From a virus: a DNA stretch of 26,172 bases. Positions 5,803 through 11,746 of this stretch are shown piece by piece. Where the stretch lies: IMG/VR virus record IMGVR_UViG_3300048672_000107, positions 1 through 26,172 of that record; one strand, 5' to 3'. Every line of letters starts with the position of its first letter. Position 1 is the first letter of the stretch. The notes under the pieces are model-generated. The model saw only the letters and a program-made list of their open reading frames with translations. It had not been told where the DNA came from and made no database searches. The translations under genes and the position numbers were made by a program.

Positions 5803-6330
5803 ATGGGCCAGGCTAAAGCACGTAAAGAACAGATCGATGCTATTAAAGCGTCGGGGATAAGAACCAAGTTGGGTTCACCATTTACTCATACTACTGAACA
5901 CGGTAATATGGGGTTGGGTTTCTTCGATCTGAATGCTGAGATTGCTAAAACAGTCGTTCAAGTGATCGATGATCCGAGAGATCATGCTACTGCAATGAAT
6001 AAGCAGGACTGGCTCGATATGCAGCCTCTGTTCCGCGATAGTGCTGGTTTCTTCTTTATTATACAGCAGGTGCACGGGATTGGGCCGAATGGTCAAGGGT
6101 ATCAAGTTGGGTGTAATACTAACTACACACCAGAACAACTTATGAAGTTCTGCAGCCAGTTCAAGCGCACAACCTTTTCACATAAGGGTAAGGACTACTT
6201 GGTATTGAGCACGTTCTGTACACCAGATATGGTTTGGGATAAGTTTGCTGAGGCCAAGCATAAGTTGTGCTGCGTTTCAATCACTTACAGTACACCTAAG
6301 CAGCATCAGATCTTGGGTGAGAATCTATAA
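5803..6330 (+). CDS. Hypothetical early protein with MGQAKARK start
   Basis: 175 residues from ATG 5803, with TAGGAG 6 bases upstream. It begins MGQAKARKEQIDAIKA, a short basic helix seen at the start of several phage and bacterial hypothetical proteins. The body is soluble and aromatic-rich (GMGLGFFDLNAE, SAGFFFIIQQVHGIG). It contains cysteines near 107, 119, 143, 160 and 161 but no clear metal-binding arrangement. The promoter is P3. The lipoprotein gene at 6346 follows after 15 bases with no promoter between, so the two are probably one transcript. Function unknown. Confidence 0.75.
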   Translation: MGQAKARKEQIDAIKASGIRTKLGSPFTHTTEHGNMGLGFFDLNAEIAKTVVQVIDDPRDHATAMNKQDWLDMQPLFRDSAGFFFIIQQVHGIGPNGQGYQVGCNTNYTPEQLMKFCSQFKRTTFSHKGKDYLVLSTFCTPDMVWDKFAEAKHKLCCVSITYSTPKQHQILGENL

Positions 6331-6345
6331 TCACAGAAAGCACAT

Positions 6346-6573
6346 ATGAAACTCGTATTAATCGCTCTCGCAATAACTCTTACTGGTTGTGCTACGACCA
6401 AACAACCTGATTTGGTCTGGAATCATCGAGGTGGAACTGAAAGTTTCTATGAAGATGTAAGTGAGTGTAAAGCTCGTTCGATCTCAATGGTTGGGGCAAA
6501 TCTCATGAGAATGATGATTCAGGAGCGTCTATGTTTGCAGGGTAAGGGCTGGTGGCTGGAAGAACGGCGATAG
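6346..6573 (+). CDS. Small lipoprotein
   Basis: 75 residues. MKLVLIALAITLTGC is a short signal peptide ending in a lipobox (LTGC), so the mature protein should be lipidated at Cys15 and anchored in a membrane. The mature part is short and soluble, with C39 and C61 (possible disulfide) and a C-terminal GKGWWLEE. The arrangement F-x2-D-x3-C ... C-x-QGKGWW is common in small Gram-negative envelope lipoproteins. Possible roles are superinfection exclusion or envelope modification early in infection. An Rz1 spanin is less likely because no Rz or endolysin gene is adjacent and there is no proline-rich region. The ribosome-binding site (AGAAAG) is modest. Confidence 0.8.
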   Translation: MKLVLIALAITLTGCATTKQPDLVWNHRGGTESFYEDVSECKARSISMVGANLMRMMIQERLCLQGKGWWLEERR

Positions 6574-6590
6574 GTCCACATCTTCATTAA
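6570..6590 (+). repeat. Pre-promoter repeat, copy a
   Basis: ATAGGT-C-CACATCTTCATTAA overlaps the lipoprotein stop and ends 13 bases before the -35 of P4. An identical 21-mer except for one base lies at 6965-6985, also 13 bases before the -35 of P5. Confidence 0.85.
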
Positions 6591-6603
6591 TTTACATAAT
6601 CAC

Positions 6604-6632
6604 TTGACTGCGGTCTGACTCCGCAGTACAAT
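6604..6632 (+). promoter_or_regulatory. Sigma70 promoter P4 with stem-loop spacer
   Basis: TTGACT (6604-6609), 17-base spacer, TACAAT (6627-6632). ACTGCGG (6607-6613), 7-base loop, CCGCAGT (6621-6627) is a 7-bp stem running from the -35 to the first base of the -10. The leader again contains ACACAACACA then TAGGAG. Confidence 0.87.
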
Positions 6633-6662
6633 AAACATTCACACAACACATAGGAGTTAAAA

Positions 6663-6965
6663 ATGCACACACCAATTATCACGCCGTACGGCTTCTTCAA
6701 AACTATTAATGCGGCTGCAATGCACATTGAGCGGCATCACGCACCGGAGTTTATTAAGCAGCATAGTGAATACTCGTTCCCGTATGACCATATTAAAATG
6801 GGTCACTATGGCAAGGGCACTAACAATTCATCTCGCCATTACATCTATCACGTAATACAGCAACAGATCGGTAGCGCCACATCGGGGCGTCGTCAACCTA
6901 AATCTGGATGGGCACGTATGCCTAAATCGAGTCTGAGTAGCCCAGCCATCACTTGGGTTGCTTAA
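6663..6965 (+). CDS. Hypothetical protein with TPxGxF motif
   Basis: 100 residues from ATG 6663, TAGGAG 6 bases upstream. The N-terminus reads IITPYGFFKTINAAAMHIE, a diverged form of the TPxGxF...AA module also present in the minus-strand gene at 786-1079. GWARM near residue 80 resembles the aromatic strand that closes such modules. The region between is His/Tyr-rich (ERHHAPEF, SRHYIYHVI), as if a longer insert separates the two halves. DNA or RNA binding is an inference. It is a single-gene unit between P4 and P5, flanked by the two 21-bp pre-promoter repeats, and ends in tandem stops (TAA TAG). Confidence 0.7.
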   Translation: MHTPIITPYGFFKTINAAAMHIERHHAPEFIKQHSEYSFPYDHIKMGHYGKGTNNSSRHYIYHVIQQQIGSATSGRRQPKSGWARMPKSSLSSPAITWVA

Positions 6966-6985
6966 TAGGTTCACATCTTCATTAA
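6965..6985 (+). repeat. Pre-promoter repeat, copy b
   Basis: ATAGGT-T-CACATCTTCATTAA, one mismatch from 6570-6590. Together the two copies bracket the gene at 6663-6965. Confidence 0.85.
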
Positions 6986-6991
6986 GTTAAA

Positions 6992-7027
6992 ATAGCCGTT
7001 GACTAAACTCCTAGTTGCGGCTATACT
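6992..7027 (+). promoter_or_regulatory. Sigma70 promoter P5 enclosed by a stem-loop
   Basis: TTGACT (6999-7004), 17-base spacer, TATACT (7022-7027). Here the outer stem ATAGCCG (6992-6998) / CGGCTAT (7018-7024) encloses the -35 and overlaps the -10, with a possible inner ACTA/TAGT stem. The leader differs from P2-P4 and holds its own hairpin, CATAGC (7033-7038) / GCTATG (7045-7050). Confidence 0.78.
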
Positions 7028-7069
7028 TAACACATAGCAAAGACGCTATGTAACATAGAAAGAAGCAAA

Positions 7070-7315
7070 ATGGCCCAACTAACACGCAGCGAAATGTCAA
7101 CTACCGAACGTGCAAATCACTGGACTAAAGTATGGAACTATGCATACGATGTGGTACGTGCTAACGCTATTGCGGCGGGTTCGACGACTCGTGCAGCTGA
7201 TAAAGCACGTTTGCAATTCTTAGTTTCACAAGGTATTAATACTGTAAAAATGGGTCGCAGCAACATGATTGTGACTGACGATGCTGTATTTAATGCAGCG
7301 GTTGAGGTGGTTTAA
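7070..7315 (+). CDS. Hypothetical small early protein
   Basis: 81 residues from ATG 7070, with a weak AGAAAGAAG ribosome-binding region. Mostly helical in appearance: TTERANHWTKVWNYAYDVVR followed by an Ala-rich basic helix (AAGSTTRAADKAR) and a C-terminal NMIVTDDAVFNAAVEVV. It has no cysteines, no signal peptide and no recognised family. It is the last gene of the accessory block. Its promoter is P5 and a strong terminator begins at its stop codon, so it forms a closed one-gene unit. Confidence 0.7.
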   Translation: MAQLTRSEMSTTERANHWTKVWNYAYDVVRANAIAAGSTTRAADKARLQFLVSQGINTVKMGRSNMIVTDDAVFNAAVEVV

Positions 7316-7335
7316 GCCTTTAAGGGGGCTTTTTT
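7314..7335 (+). terminator. Terminator after the accessory block
   Basis: AAGCCT (7314-7319) pairs with GGGCTT (7326-7331, one G.T) with loop TTAAGG, and the T-run continues to 7335. It overlaps the stop codon of the upstream gene. Confidence 0.78.
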
Positions 7336-7340
7336 GTGGT

Positions 7341-7556
7341 TAAAACACTAAAAGTTTGATGGTTTCCAATCAAAACAATAAAATCGCAAGAGTCCCATAA
7401 ACAGGGGCTTGCAGCTTGGTTTTTTAGTGTTTTTATACTTTTTAGTATAATAATATATATATAGCAGTTACAATATGCATCATAGATTTTCGTCATCGTA
7501 TAGGTCGTGTAGCATTACTTTTTTAAAACAGAACCATAAAGACTAAAACACTAAAA
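7341..7556. repeat. Three scattered TAAAACACTAAAA repeats
   Basis: Direct copies at 7341-7353 and 7544-7556. An inverted 12-base match (TTTTAGTGTTTT) lies at 7422-7433. They may be operator-like sites for one DNA-binding protein; AT-richness makes chance similarity more likely than usual. Confidence 0.6.
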
Positions 7557-7602
7557 TTTCGATTTTCAAAAGTCCCCCAAAGCCGATAAAACTTTTAATG
7601 AA

Positions 7603-7654
7603 GACCTAGACTAGAAGTATTCAGTGGTGACCTAGACGCATAATATTAAGTGGT
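7603..7654 (+). repeat. Two tandem 26-bp imperfect repeats
   Basis: Units 7603-7628 and 7629-7654 both begin GACCTAGAC and end AGTGGT, with a diverged AT-rich centre (TAGAAGTATTC against GCATAATATTA). A third GA follows at 7655 without continuing the unit. Confidence 0.75.
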
Positions 7655-7700
7655 GATTAATGTACCCTCCACTCCTCAACTTCTCCCACTGTAAAATACC

Positions 7701-7889
7701 ATGCAAAATAAAATATTGGATATCGTTTATCGCGATCTAAGTGAAGAAGATAAAGTTATCGTGAAACTCAAAGGAACAGTTATCGTAGAGGCCACGGCTC
7801 TAGAAAAGATCAGTTACGGTCTAAACAAAAACGCCCACCGAAGTGAGCGTAGTGACTGGGATAATGATCGAACAAGGAAGAAAACCTAG
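7701..7889 (+). CDS. Possible small protein of unknown function
   Basis: 62-codon frame from ATG 7701. Residues 1-45 look protein-like (ILDIVYRDLSEEDKVIVKL followed by KGTVIVEATALEKI, a beta/alpha pattern). The C-terminal part (NAHRSERSDWDND) is translated from a strong minus-strand terminator hairpin, so either the real protein simply runs through it or the frame is partly accidental. There is no Shine-Dalgarno. TAAAAT at about 7690-7695 could serve as a -10 for a nearly leaderless message, but no -35 is evident. No family is recognised. Confidence 0.45.
   Translation: MQNKILDIVYRDLSEEDKVIVKLKGTVIVEATALEKISYGLNKNAHRSERSDWDNDRTRKKT
7826..7850 (-). terminator. Minus-strand terminator with UUCG loop
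   Basis: Read on the minus strand: ACGCTCAC, TTCG, GTGGGCGT, then TTTTG and further T. An 8-bp stem with one T.G wobble. On the plus strand that pair becomes a C-A mismatch and no T-run follows, so it works only leftward. No annotated minus-strand gene leads into it. Confidence 0.8.
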
Positions 7890-7895
7890 TCTCTC

Positions 7896-7903
7896 TATTT
7901 ATT
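7896..7903 (-). promoter_or_regulatory. AATAAATA variant element (minus strand)
   Basis: The minus strand reads AATAAATA here, one base from GATAAATA. A start about 6 bases beyond it, near 7890, followed by the terminator at 7826-7850, would give a roughly 65-base transcript. Low confidence because only one such copy points left. Confidence 0.3.
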
Positions 7904-7913
7904 ATTCCATAGT

Positions 7914-7921
7914 AATAAATA
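7914..7921 (+). promoter_or_regulatory. AATAAATA variant element (plus strand)
   Basis: AATAAATA followed by ACTGTAAC, closely like the true copy at 16420-16427, which is followed by ACTGCAAC. It lies 25 bases before the ATG at 7947 and is the likely promoter of that gene if the N-ATAAATA form is functional. Confidence 0.45.
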
Positions 7922-7946
7922 ACTGTAACTATACTCCGAGGTTATT

Positions 7947-8249
7947 ATGCCCCACAAAGGTTACACATGGTCCGATGAATACCGCGAACGCTTTTACAGC
8001 AGTGACGCAGTCAAGCAGCACATGGCTAAATTTATCGCTTTAGCGTCGCAAAATAAGCCGAATTCGCAACGAATTAAGATGGCTCAAGCTAAAGTGGGCC
8101 GCAAGTACACAGAGCAGCATAAAACTAATATGTCCGAGGCTCAAAAGTTCCGTCAAGCATTGAAGAAGGATATCGAGGCCACCCACCCCGACCTCGCCTC
8201 GGACGAGGTGTGGGCGTTAGTAAGACAACAGTGCGAGGCCCTAAAGTGA
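7947..8249 (+). CDS. Small basic protein with a NUMOD3-like DNA-binding motif
   Basis: 100 residues from ATG 7947, GAGG 7 bases upstream. Residues about 40-70 (SQRIKMAQAKVGRKYTEQH then KTNMSEAQK) match the NUMOD3 pattern (KMSxAxxGKxxSEExKxKMSEA) found next to homing-endonuclease catalytic domains and in phage DNA-binding proteins. There is no nuclease domain in the gene. The C-terminus is acidic and helical (DLASDEVWALVRQQCEALK). Its TGA overlaps the GTG start of the next gene, so the two are coupled. A DNA-binding or packaging-accessory role near the terminase is plausible by position only. It could also be a degraded relic of a homing endonuclease. Confidence 0.7.
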   Translation: MPHKGYTWSDEYRERFYSSDAVKQHMAKFIALASQNKPNSQRIKMAQAKVGRKYTEQHKTNMSEAQKFRQALKKDIEATHPDLASDEVWALVRQQCEALK

Positions 8250-8473
8250 TACCCATTGGCTCCACAACTGAAAACAGTGATCACACTCACACAATAAGCA
8301 ACCCAGGCACGGGCTTCACTGATGCTGCACCTGATGGCCACATGCACGGTTTAATTAAAGGCTGCTCCACATGCGCTAAGATACGTGCAGCCCTACACGT
8401 CGCTACTCTACCTACTACATTCGTACAAGGTCACTTTCACTTCTTCAACAGTGATTCGCTGAAGCCGCGATAA
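8246..8473 (+). CDS. Small His/Cys-rich protein, probable metal binder
   Basis: 75 residues. I chose GTG at 8246 over the upstream GTG at 8210 because GAGG (8234-8237) lies 8 bases before it and the GTGA overlap with the upstream stop is a classic coupling signal. The sequence has three HxH motifs (HTH near residue 13, HMH near 32, HFH near 62) and one CxxC (CSTC near 40), with few other distinctive features. Phage tail-tip and fibre proteins bind iron or zinc through paired HxH motifs, and small zinc proteins use HxH plus CxxC. Either is possible. No homolog is recognised by eye. The stop codon overlaps a GATAAATA element and a strong terminator follows. Confidence 0.7.
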   Translation: MIPIGSTTENSDHTHTISNPGTGFTDAAPDGHMHGLIKGCSTCAKIRAALHVATLPTTFVQGHFHFFNSDSLKPR

Positions 8474-8476
8474 ATA
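8469..8476 (+). promoter_or_regulatory. GATAAATA element, copy 3
   Basis: Overlaps the TAA of the gene at 8246-8473. The terminator at 8516-8553 follows only about 40 bases later, so a transcript from here would be short unless read through. Confidence 0.55.
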
Positions 8477-8515
8477 CTTTTATAAACTTTACGTCCATTT
8501 TGTTTATAACTCCGT

Positions 8516-8553
8516 GAAACCCACCGTTCGTTGTTGTCGGTGGGTTTCTTTTT
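8516..8553 (+). terminator. Strong terminator before the terminase gene
   Basis: GAAACCCACCG (8516-8526) and CGGTGGGTTTC (8538-8548) form a perfect 11-bp stem with an 11-base loop, followed by TTTTT (8549-8553). Confidence 0.93.
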
Positions 8554-8560
8554 GGCTGTA

Positions 8561-8568
8561 GATAAATA
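8561..8568 (+). promoter_or_regulatory. GATAAATA element, copy 4 (terminase operon)
   Basis: Lies 7 bases after the T-run of the preceding terminator and 42 bases before the small-terminase start, so it is the likely promoter for the packaging and portal genes. Confidence 0.7.
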
Positions 8569-8610
8569 TGTCTAAAGTTTCGGTGAAACAATTATAAAGG
8601 AGACCACGGT

Positions 8611-9153
8611 GTGGCCAGAATAGCAAGTATTAGTGATGTTGCAAGTAGCATCCCAGCAATCCCAGGTGACGATGAACTCCGCGAGCTAGACGAACTCGCT
8701 GCTAATTCCATTGAGAATCAGAATGAGATCGTTAGTTTATTCTCCAAAGAAAAGAATCGTACTATGCATATACGCCGCGGTGATGTGTATAAGCAAGCCG
8801 CAGTGATGACCAACAACAATGTCCTATCACACCTATACGGTATTGATCGTAAGACATTGGTTAAACATTTCGGCCGTGAATTAGAAATGGCTCGCGCATT
8901 TGGACGCCAACGTCTCATGACCCGCTTCTATCACTTAGCCCTCAACAATAATAACCCAGCCTACTTGATATTCGCATTGAAGAACTTTGCCCAAATGAGT
9001 GATGCCGGCTTGACTGAAGACTTAGAAGAAATTGATGAGTCAGTGGAGTTCAAAGTTAAACGTCCAACCAAGCCTGTTGAAAAGATTATTGAAACATCAC
9101 AGAGCTTAGAAGTTAACGATGCCCTAATTGATATTCAGGACCTAGAAGCATAA
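8611..9153 (+). CDS. Terminase small subunit
   Basis: 180 residues from GTG 8611, with AAGGAG 8 bases upstream. This subunit recognises phage DNA and regulates the large subunit during packaging. A helix-turn-helix-like region lies near residues 66-95 (NNNVLSHLYGIDRKTLVKHF), followed by a helical part (ELEMARAFGRQRLMTRFYHL) and NPAYLIFALKNFAQMSD, a combination typical of small terminases (TLxKHxxxEL... and AxxIFxLKN). The C-terminus is acidic and probably contacts the large subunit. Its stop overlaps the start of the large-subunit gene (TAATG), which confirms the pairing. The N-terminal 60 residues are acidic and not recognised. Confidence 0.85.
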   Translation: MARIASISDVASSIPAIPGDDELRELDELAANSIENQNEIVSLFSKEKNRTMHIRRGDVYKQAAVMTNNNVLSHLYGIDRKTLVKHFGRELEMARAFGRQRLMTRFYHLALNNNNPAYLIFALKNFAQMSDAGLTEDLEEIDESVEFKVKRPTKPVEKIIETSQSLEVNDALIDIQDLEA

Positions 9154-10457
9154 TGAAAGACTTAGAGTTTGAATTGATGTCCTACCAAGAGGACTTCGTA
9201 TTCGATACGGAACATGCTGAACAGGGTTTCACTGGTGGATTCCGTACAGGTAAGAGTGTGGCCGCTGTTCATAAAGCGATATTCTTATCTGCTCTCCACG
9301 CTGGTAAGGCCGGTGCCCTCCTATCTCCTACTTACGGTATGACTAAGAGAAATTTACTTCCAATCTTCCGTAAACTAAAGGAGCAGTATAACTTGAAGGT
9401 TGATGGGCTGAGTTCCGCTAATCCAAGTTTCGTTACTGTTCGCTGGGGCTCTAAGCAATCCACTATTCACTTAGATATTAGTGCTGAAAATCACGATCGC
9501 CTAAACGGGGTCACACTTGCTTGGTGCGGTTTGGATGAAGCGGATAAATGCAACAGTCCGGAAGTCGCTGAGACTGCGTGGATTCAAATGGGCTCACGTT
9601 TAAGCGACCCTATCACGGGTGAAATAGGTGTTCGATTTGCTACCTCCACACCCGAGGGTTTCGGTTTCATGTATTCAACCTTTGCTGAAAATCTAACTCC
9701 AGATAAGAAACTCACAACGGTTTCGATGCTAGAGAATTACATGCTACCAGATTCCTATATTGAAAGCCAATTAAGAAGCCTACCGAAACATTTGCACCGC
9801 CCATACATATTGGGTGAGTTTACAAATATCAATAAGAATGTAGTCTATGTTGAATATGATCGTGACCTAAGCAATACTGATTTAACTTTAGCTGATATTG
9901 AAGACGGTGAAGTCCTACACGTTGGTATTGACTTTAACAACAACGGTATGTCCGCTGTGGGTTTCATAATTAGAAAAGGTATTGCTCACTGTGTATATGA
10001 AAGCATTGGTGCAATGAATACTAATGCATTAGCTAAGAAAATGAAAGCCGATTTGGAAGGCGTAAAGTTCGTTTGCTACCCTGACCCGGCATGTATTCAG
10101 AATAAGAGTTCCAGTGATAACACAGACTTGGTTATTCTCAGACAATATAGATTCAAGATTCAATTAATGAACTCGCATCCCGAGGTCCAAGACCGTGTAA
10201 ACTCAGTGAATGCACGTTTCAATAACATTAAAGAAGAACGAAGATTATTAGTTAATAAGAAGACTTGCCCACTTACAGTGAAGGCATTGTTACAGCAAGT
10301 CTATGATAGCGCGGGTGTTCCACAGAAACGAATCAAGTTAGCTGGTACCTCGCACACACAAGTGGATGGTCCACTCGACGCATTGGGTTATGCAGTTTAC
10401 ACATTATGGCCCTTGAAGAATCAAAGAGCGAAAAATATTACTATTACAGGATTTTAA
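9153..10457 (+). CDS. terL: Terminase large subunit
   Basis: 434 residues. This is the packaging ATPase and headful or cos nuclease. Walker A is GGFRTGKS at 28-35, Walker B is CGLDEAD near 125-131 with the catalytic Glu, and the coupling motif is ATSTPEG near 163-169. The RNase H-like nuclease follows: VGIDFNNNG near 257-265 (first Asp), CYPDPA near 308-313, and DGPLDALGY near 404-412 with the last acidic residue. Length and motif order are standard for a complete protein. It overlaps the small subunit by 1 base and the portal gene begins 2 bases after its stop. The sequence alone does not tell whether packaging is cos or headful. Confidence 0.97.
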   Translation: MKDLEFELMSYQEDFVFDTEHAEQGFTGGFRTGKSVAAVHKAIFLSALHAGKAGALLSPTYGMTKRNLLPIFRKLKEQYNLKVDGLSSANPSFVTVRWGSKQSTIHLDISAENHDRLNGVTLAWCGLDEADKCNSPEVAETAWIQMGSRLSDPITGEIGVRFATSTPEGFGFMYSTFAENLTPDKKLTTVSMLENYMLPDSYIESQLRSLPKHLHRPYILGEFTNINKNVVYVEYDRDLSNTDLTLADIEDGEVLHVGIDFNNNGMSAVGFIIRKGIAHCVYESIGAMNTNALAKKMKADLEGVKFVCYPDPACIQNKSSSDNTDLVILRQYRFKIQLMNSHPEVQDRVNSVNARFNNIKEERRLLVNKKTCPLTVKALLQQVYDSAGVPQKRIKLAGTSHTQVDGPLDALGYAVYTLWPLKNQRAKNITITGF

Positions 10458-10459
10458 TC

Positions 10460-11746
10460 ATGGCAAAGAAAATAGACCCAAGTGTAAAACACCCAGACTA
10501 CTCCGAATTGGAACGTAAGTACGACCTAACCGAAGATGCATTCGAAGGCGATGTGTGTGATTTTGTTCCACAACTCGTCAATCAATCTAAGAAAGAATAT
10601 GAAGCCTATGTGAGTCGTGCTGCTTATTTTAACATGGTTGAGAAGACTGTGACAGCGGTATGTGGTGCCCTAACTAGAAAACCATATGTGCTGAACGGTT
10701 ATAGTGAGTTCCCACTTAATGAATACGGCGATGGTACAACATTCCTACAAGCGATGTACAGAGACCTGTTAATCGGTGCTCGCGTTTCTATTTTAGTAGA
10801 TGTCGATGAAAGCGGTGCAAGCAAATTAGTTCCATACGATGCTGATGATATTATTAATTGGTATGGTGATGGTACGAAGCCCGGTGATTTTGTTATGATC
10901 GAACAAGAAGATCTAGTGCAGAACCCTGATAATCCGTATGAACAGATTGAAGTTGAATCGTGGAGAGAACTTTACATAGACGAAATGGGTTTCTATGCTG
11001 TACGAATTTGGCGTAAGCAAGGCAAAGGCCAGTTCTATGCTGAAGAATTAGAGCCAATGCTAGTTAATGGTGGTAGGATTTCTTACATTCCATTGTTCGT
11101 TGTGACACCCTACGATACTACGTGGGAAGTTTATAACCCGCCGCTGTTCACACAAGCGAGTTTGAATATCCAACACTTCAGACAAGCAACGGATTTGGCT
11201 CACTATGCACACTTCATGGCCTTACCGACTTTCACTATTACTGGTGACCTATATACCTACACCGATGATCAAGGTAATCAGACACAAGCACAGATCAAAA
11301 TGGGCTCCACTCAAGAAGCCCTACACCTTACACAAGGCTCTACTGCATCCTATACAGAAGTTAGCGGTGCAAGTTTCTCTATGCTGCAGAACGAAATGAA
11401 GAATACGGAGGAACGTATCTACATAGCGGGATCTAGATTATTATCCTCGAAGAAAGGTATCGAGTCCGCTGAAGCCCTACAACTCCGTTCAGGCAGCGAG
11501 AGTGCAGTTTTGGACACAATGGTACACTCAATGAGTTCCAGTTTGAATGCTGCTTTAGAATTATGCGGTATGATTGATAATGTTCCTGGTGCAATGATCG
11601 AACTTAATAAGGATTTCACTGCTGCTACTATGGATCCAACGTCTACTAAGGCACTTTTGGAACTTTATACTGCTGGAACTATCACTTTAGAACAGCTATT
11701 GAGCGAATTATATGCAGGTGAAGTGGTGGCACCTCCTGCTCAGTGA
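10460..11746 (+). CDS. Portal protein (DUF4055-type)
   Basis: 428 residues from ATG 10460 (MAKKIDPSVKHPDYSELE). A longer frame from 10406 is unlikely because it would sit inside terL, and AGGA precedes the 10460 start. The portal is the dodecameric ring at one capsid vertex through which DNA enters. YFNMVEKTVTAVCGALTRKP near residues 54-74 and MYRDLLIGARVSILVDV near 98-114 match the DUF4055 portal family, and the C-terminal helical part (IYIAGSRLLSS, SAEALQLRSGSESAVLDTMV) is as expected for clip and crown regions. The position directly after terL supports the call. Its stop overlaps a GATAAATA element. Confidence 0.9.
   Translation: MAKKIDPSVKHPDYSELERKYDLTEDAFEGDVCDFVPQLVNQSKKEYEAYVSRAAYFNMVEKTVTAVCGALTRKPYVLNGYSEFPLNEYGDGTTFLQAMYRDLLIGARVSILVDVDESGASKLVPYDADDIINWYGDGTKPGDFVMIEQEDLVQNPDNPYEQIEVESWRELYIDEMGFYAVRIWRKQGKGQFYAEELEPMLVNGGRISYIPLFVVTPYDTTWEVYNPPLFTQASLNIQHFRQATDLAHYAHFMALPTFTITGDLYTYTDDQGNQTQAQIKMGSTQEALHLTQGSTASYTEVSGASFSMLQNEMKNTEERIYIAGSRLLSSKKGIESAEALQLRSGSESAVLDTMVHSMSSSLNAALELCGMIDNVPGAMIELNKDFTAATMDPTSTKALLELYTAGTITLEQLLSELYAGEVVAPPAQ

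Larger units (their letters stand above)
7316..7700. other. 385-base AT-rich noncoding region
   Basis: No convincing gene. It contains three copies of a TAAAACACTAAAA-type repeat, an imperfect hairpin (GCAAG 7386-7390 / CTTGC near 7408-7412) followed by a T6 run, a palindrome TATACT-TTTT-AGTATA (7434-7449) overlapping a possible TATAAT (7446-7451) without a good -35, and two tandem 26-bp repeats near the right end. It separates the early block from the terminase region, where packaging or control sites are often found. Confidence 0.55.

Noticed and set aside
6346-6573. Lipoprotein as an Rz1 spanin
   Set aside because: No overlapping Rz frame, holin or endolysin nearby, and no proline-rich mature region; it also sits in the early block.
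7434-7451. Sixth stem-loop promoter at the palindrome TATACT-TTTT-AGTATA
   Set aside because: TATAAT is present but the hexamer 17 bases upstream (TTTAGT) is a poor -35, and such palindromes are common in AT-rich DNA.
8210-8473. GTG 8210 start of the His/Cys-rich protein
   Set aside because: It would add 12 residues read from the end of the upstream gene. GTG 8246 has GAGG 8 bases before it and a GTGA coupling overlap.
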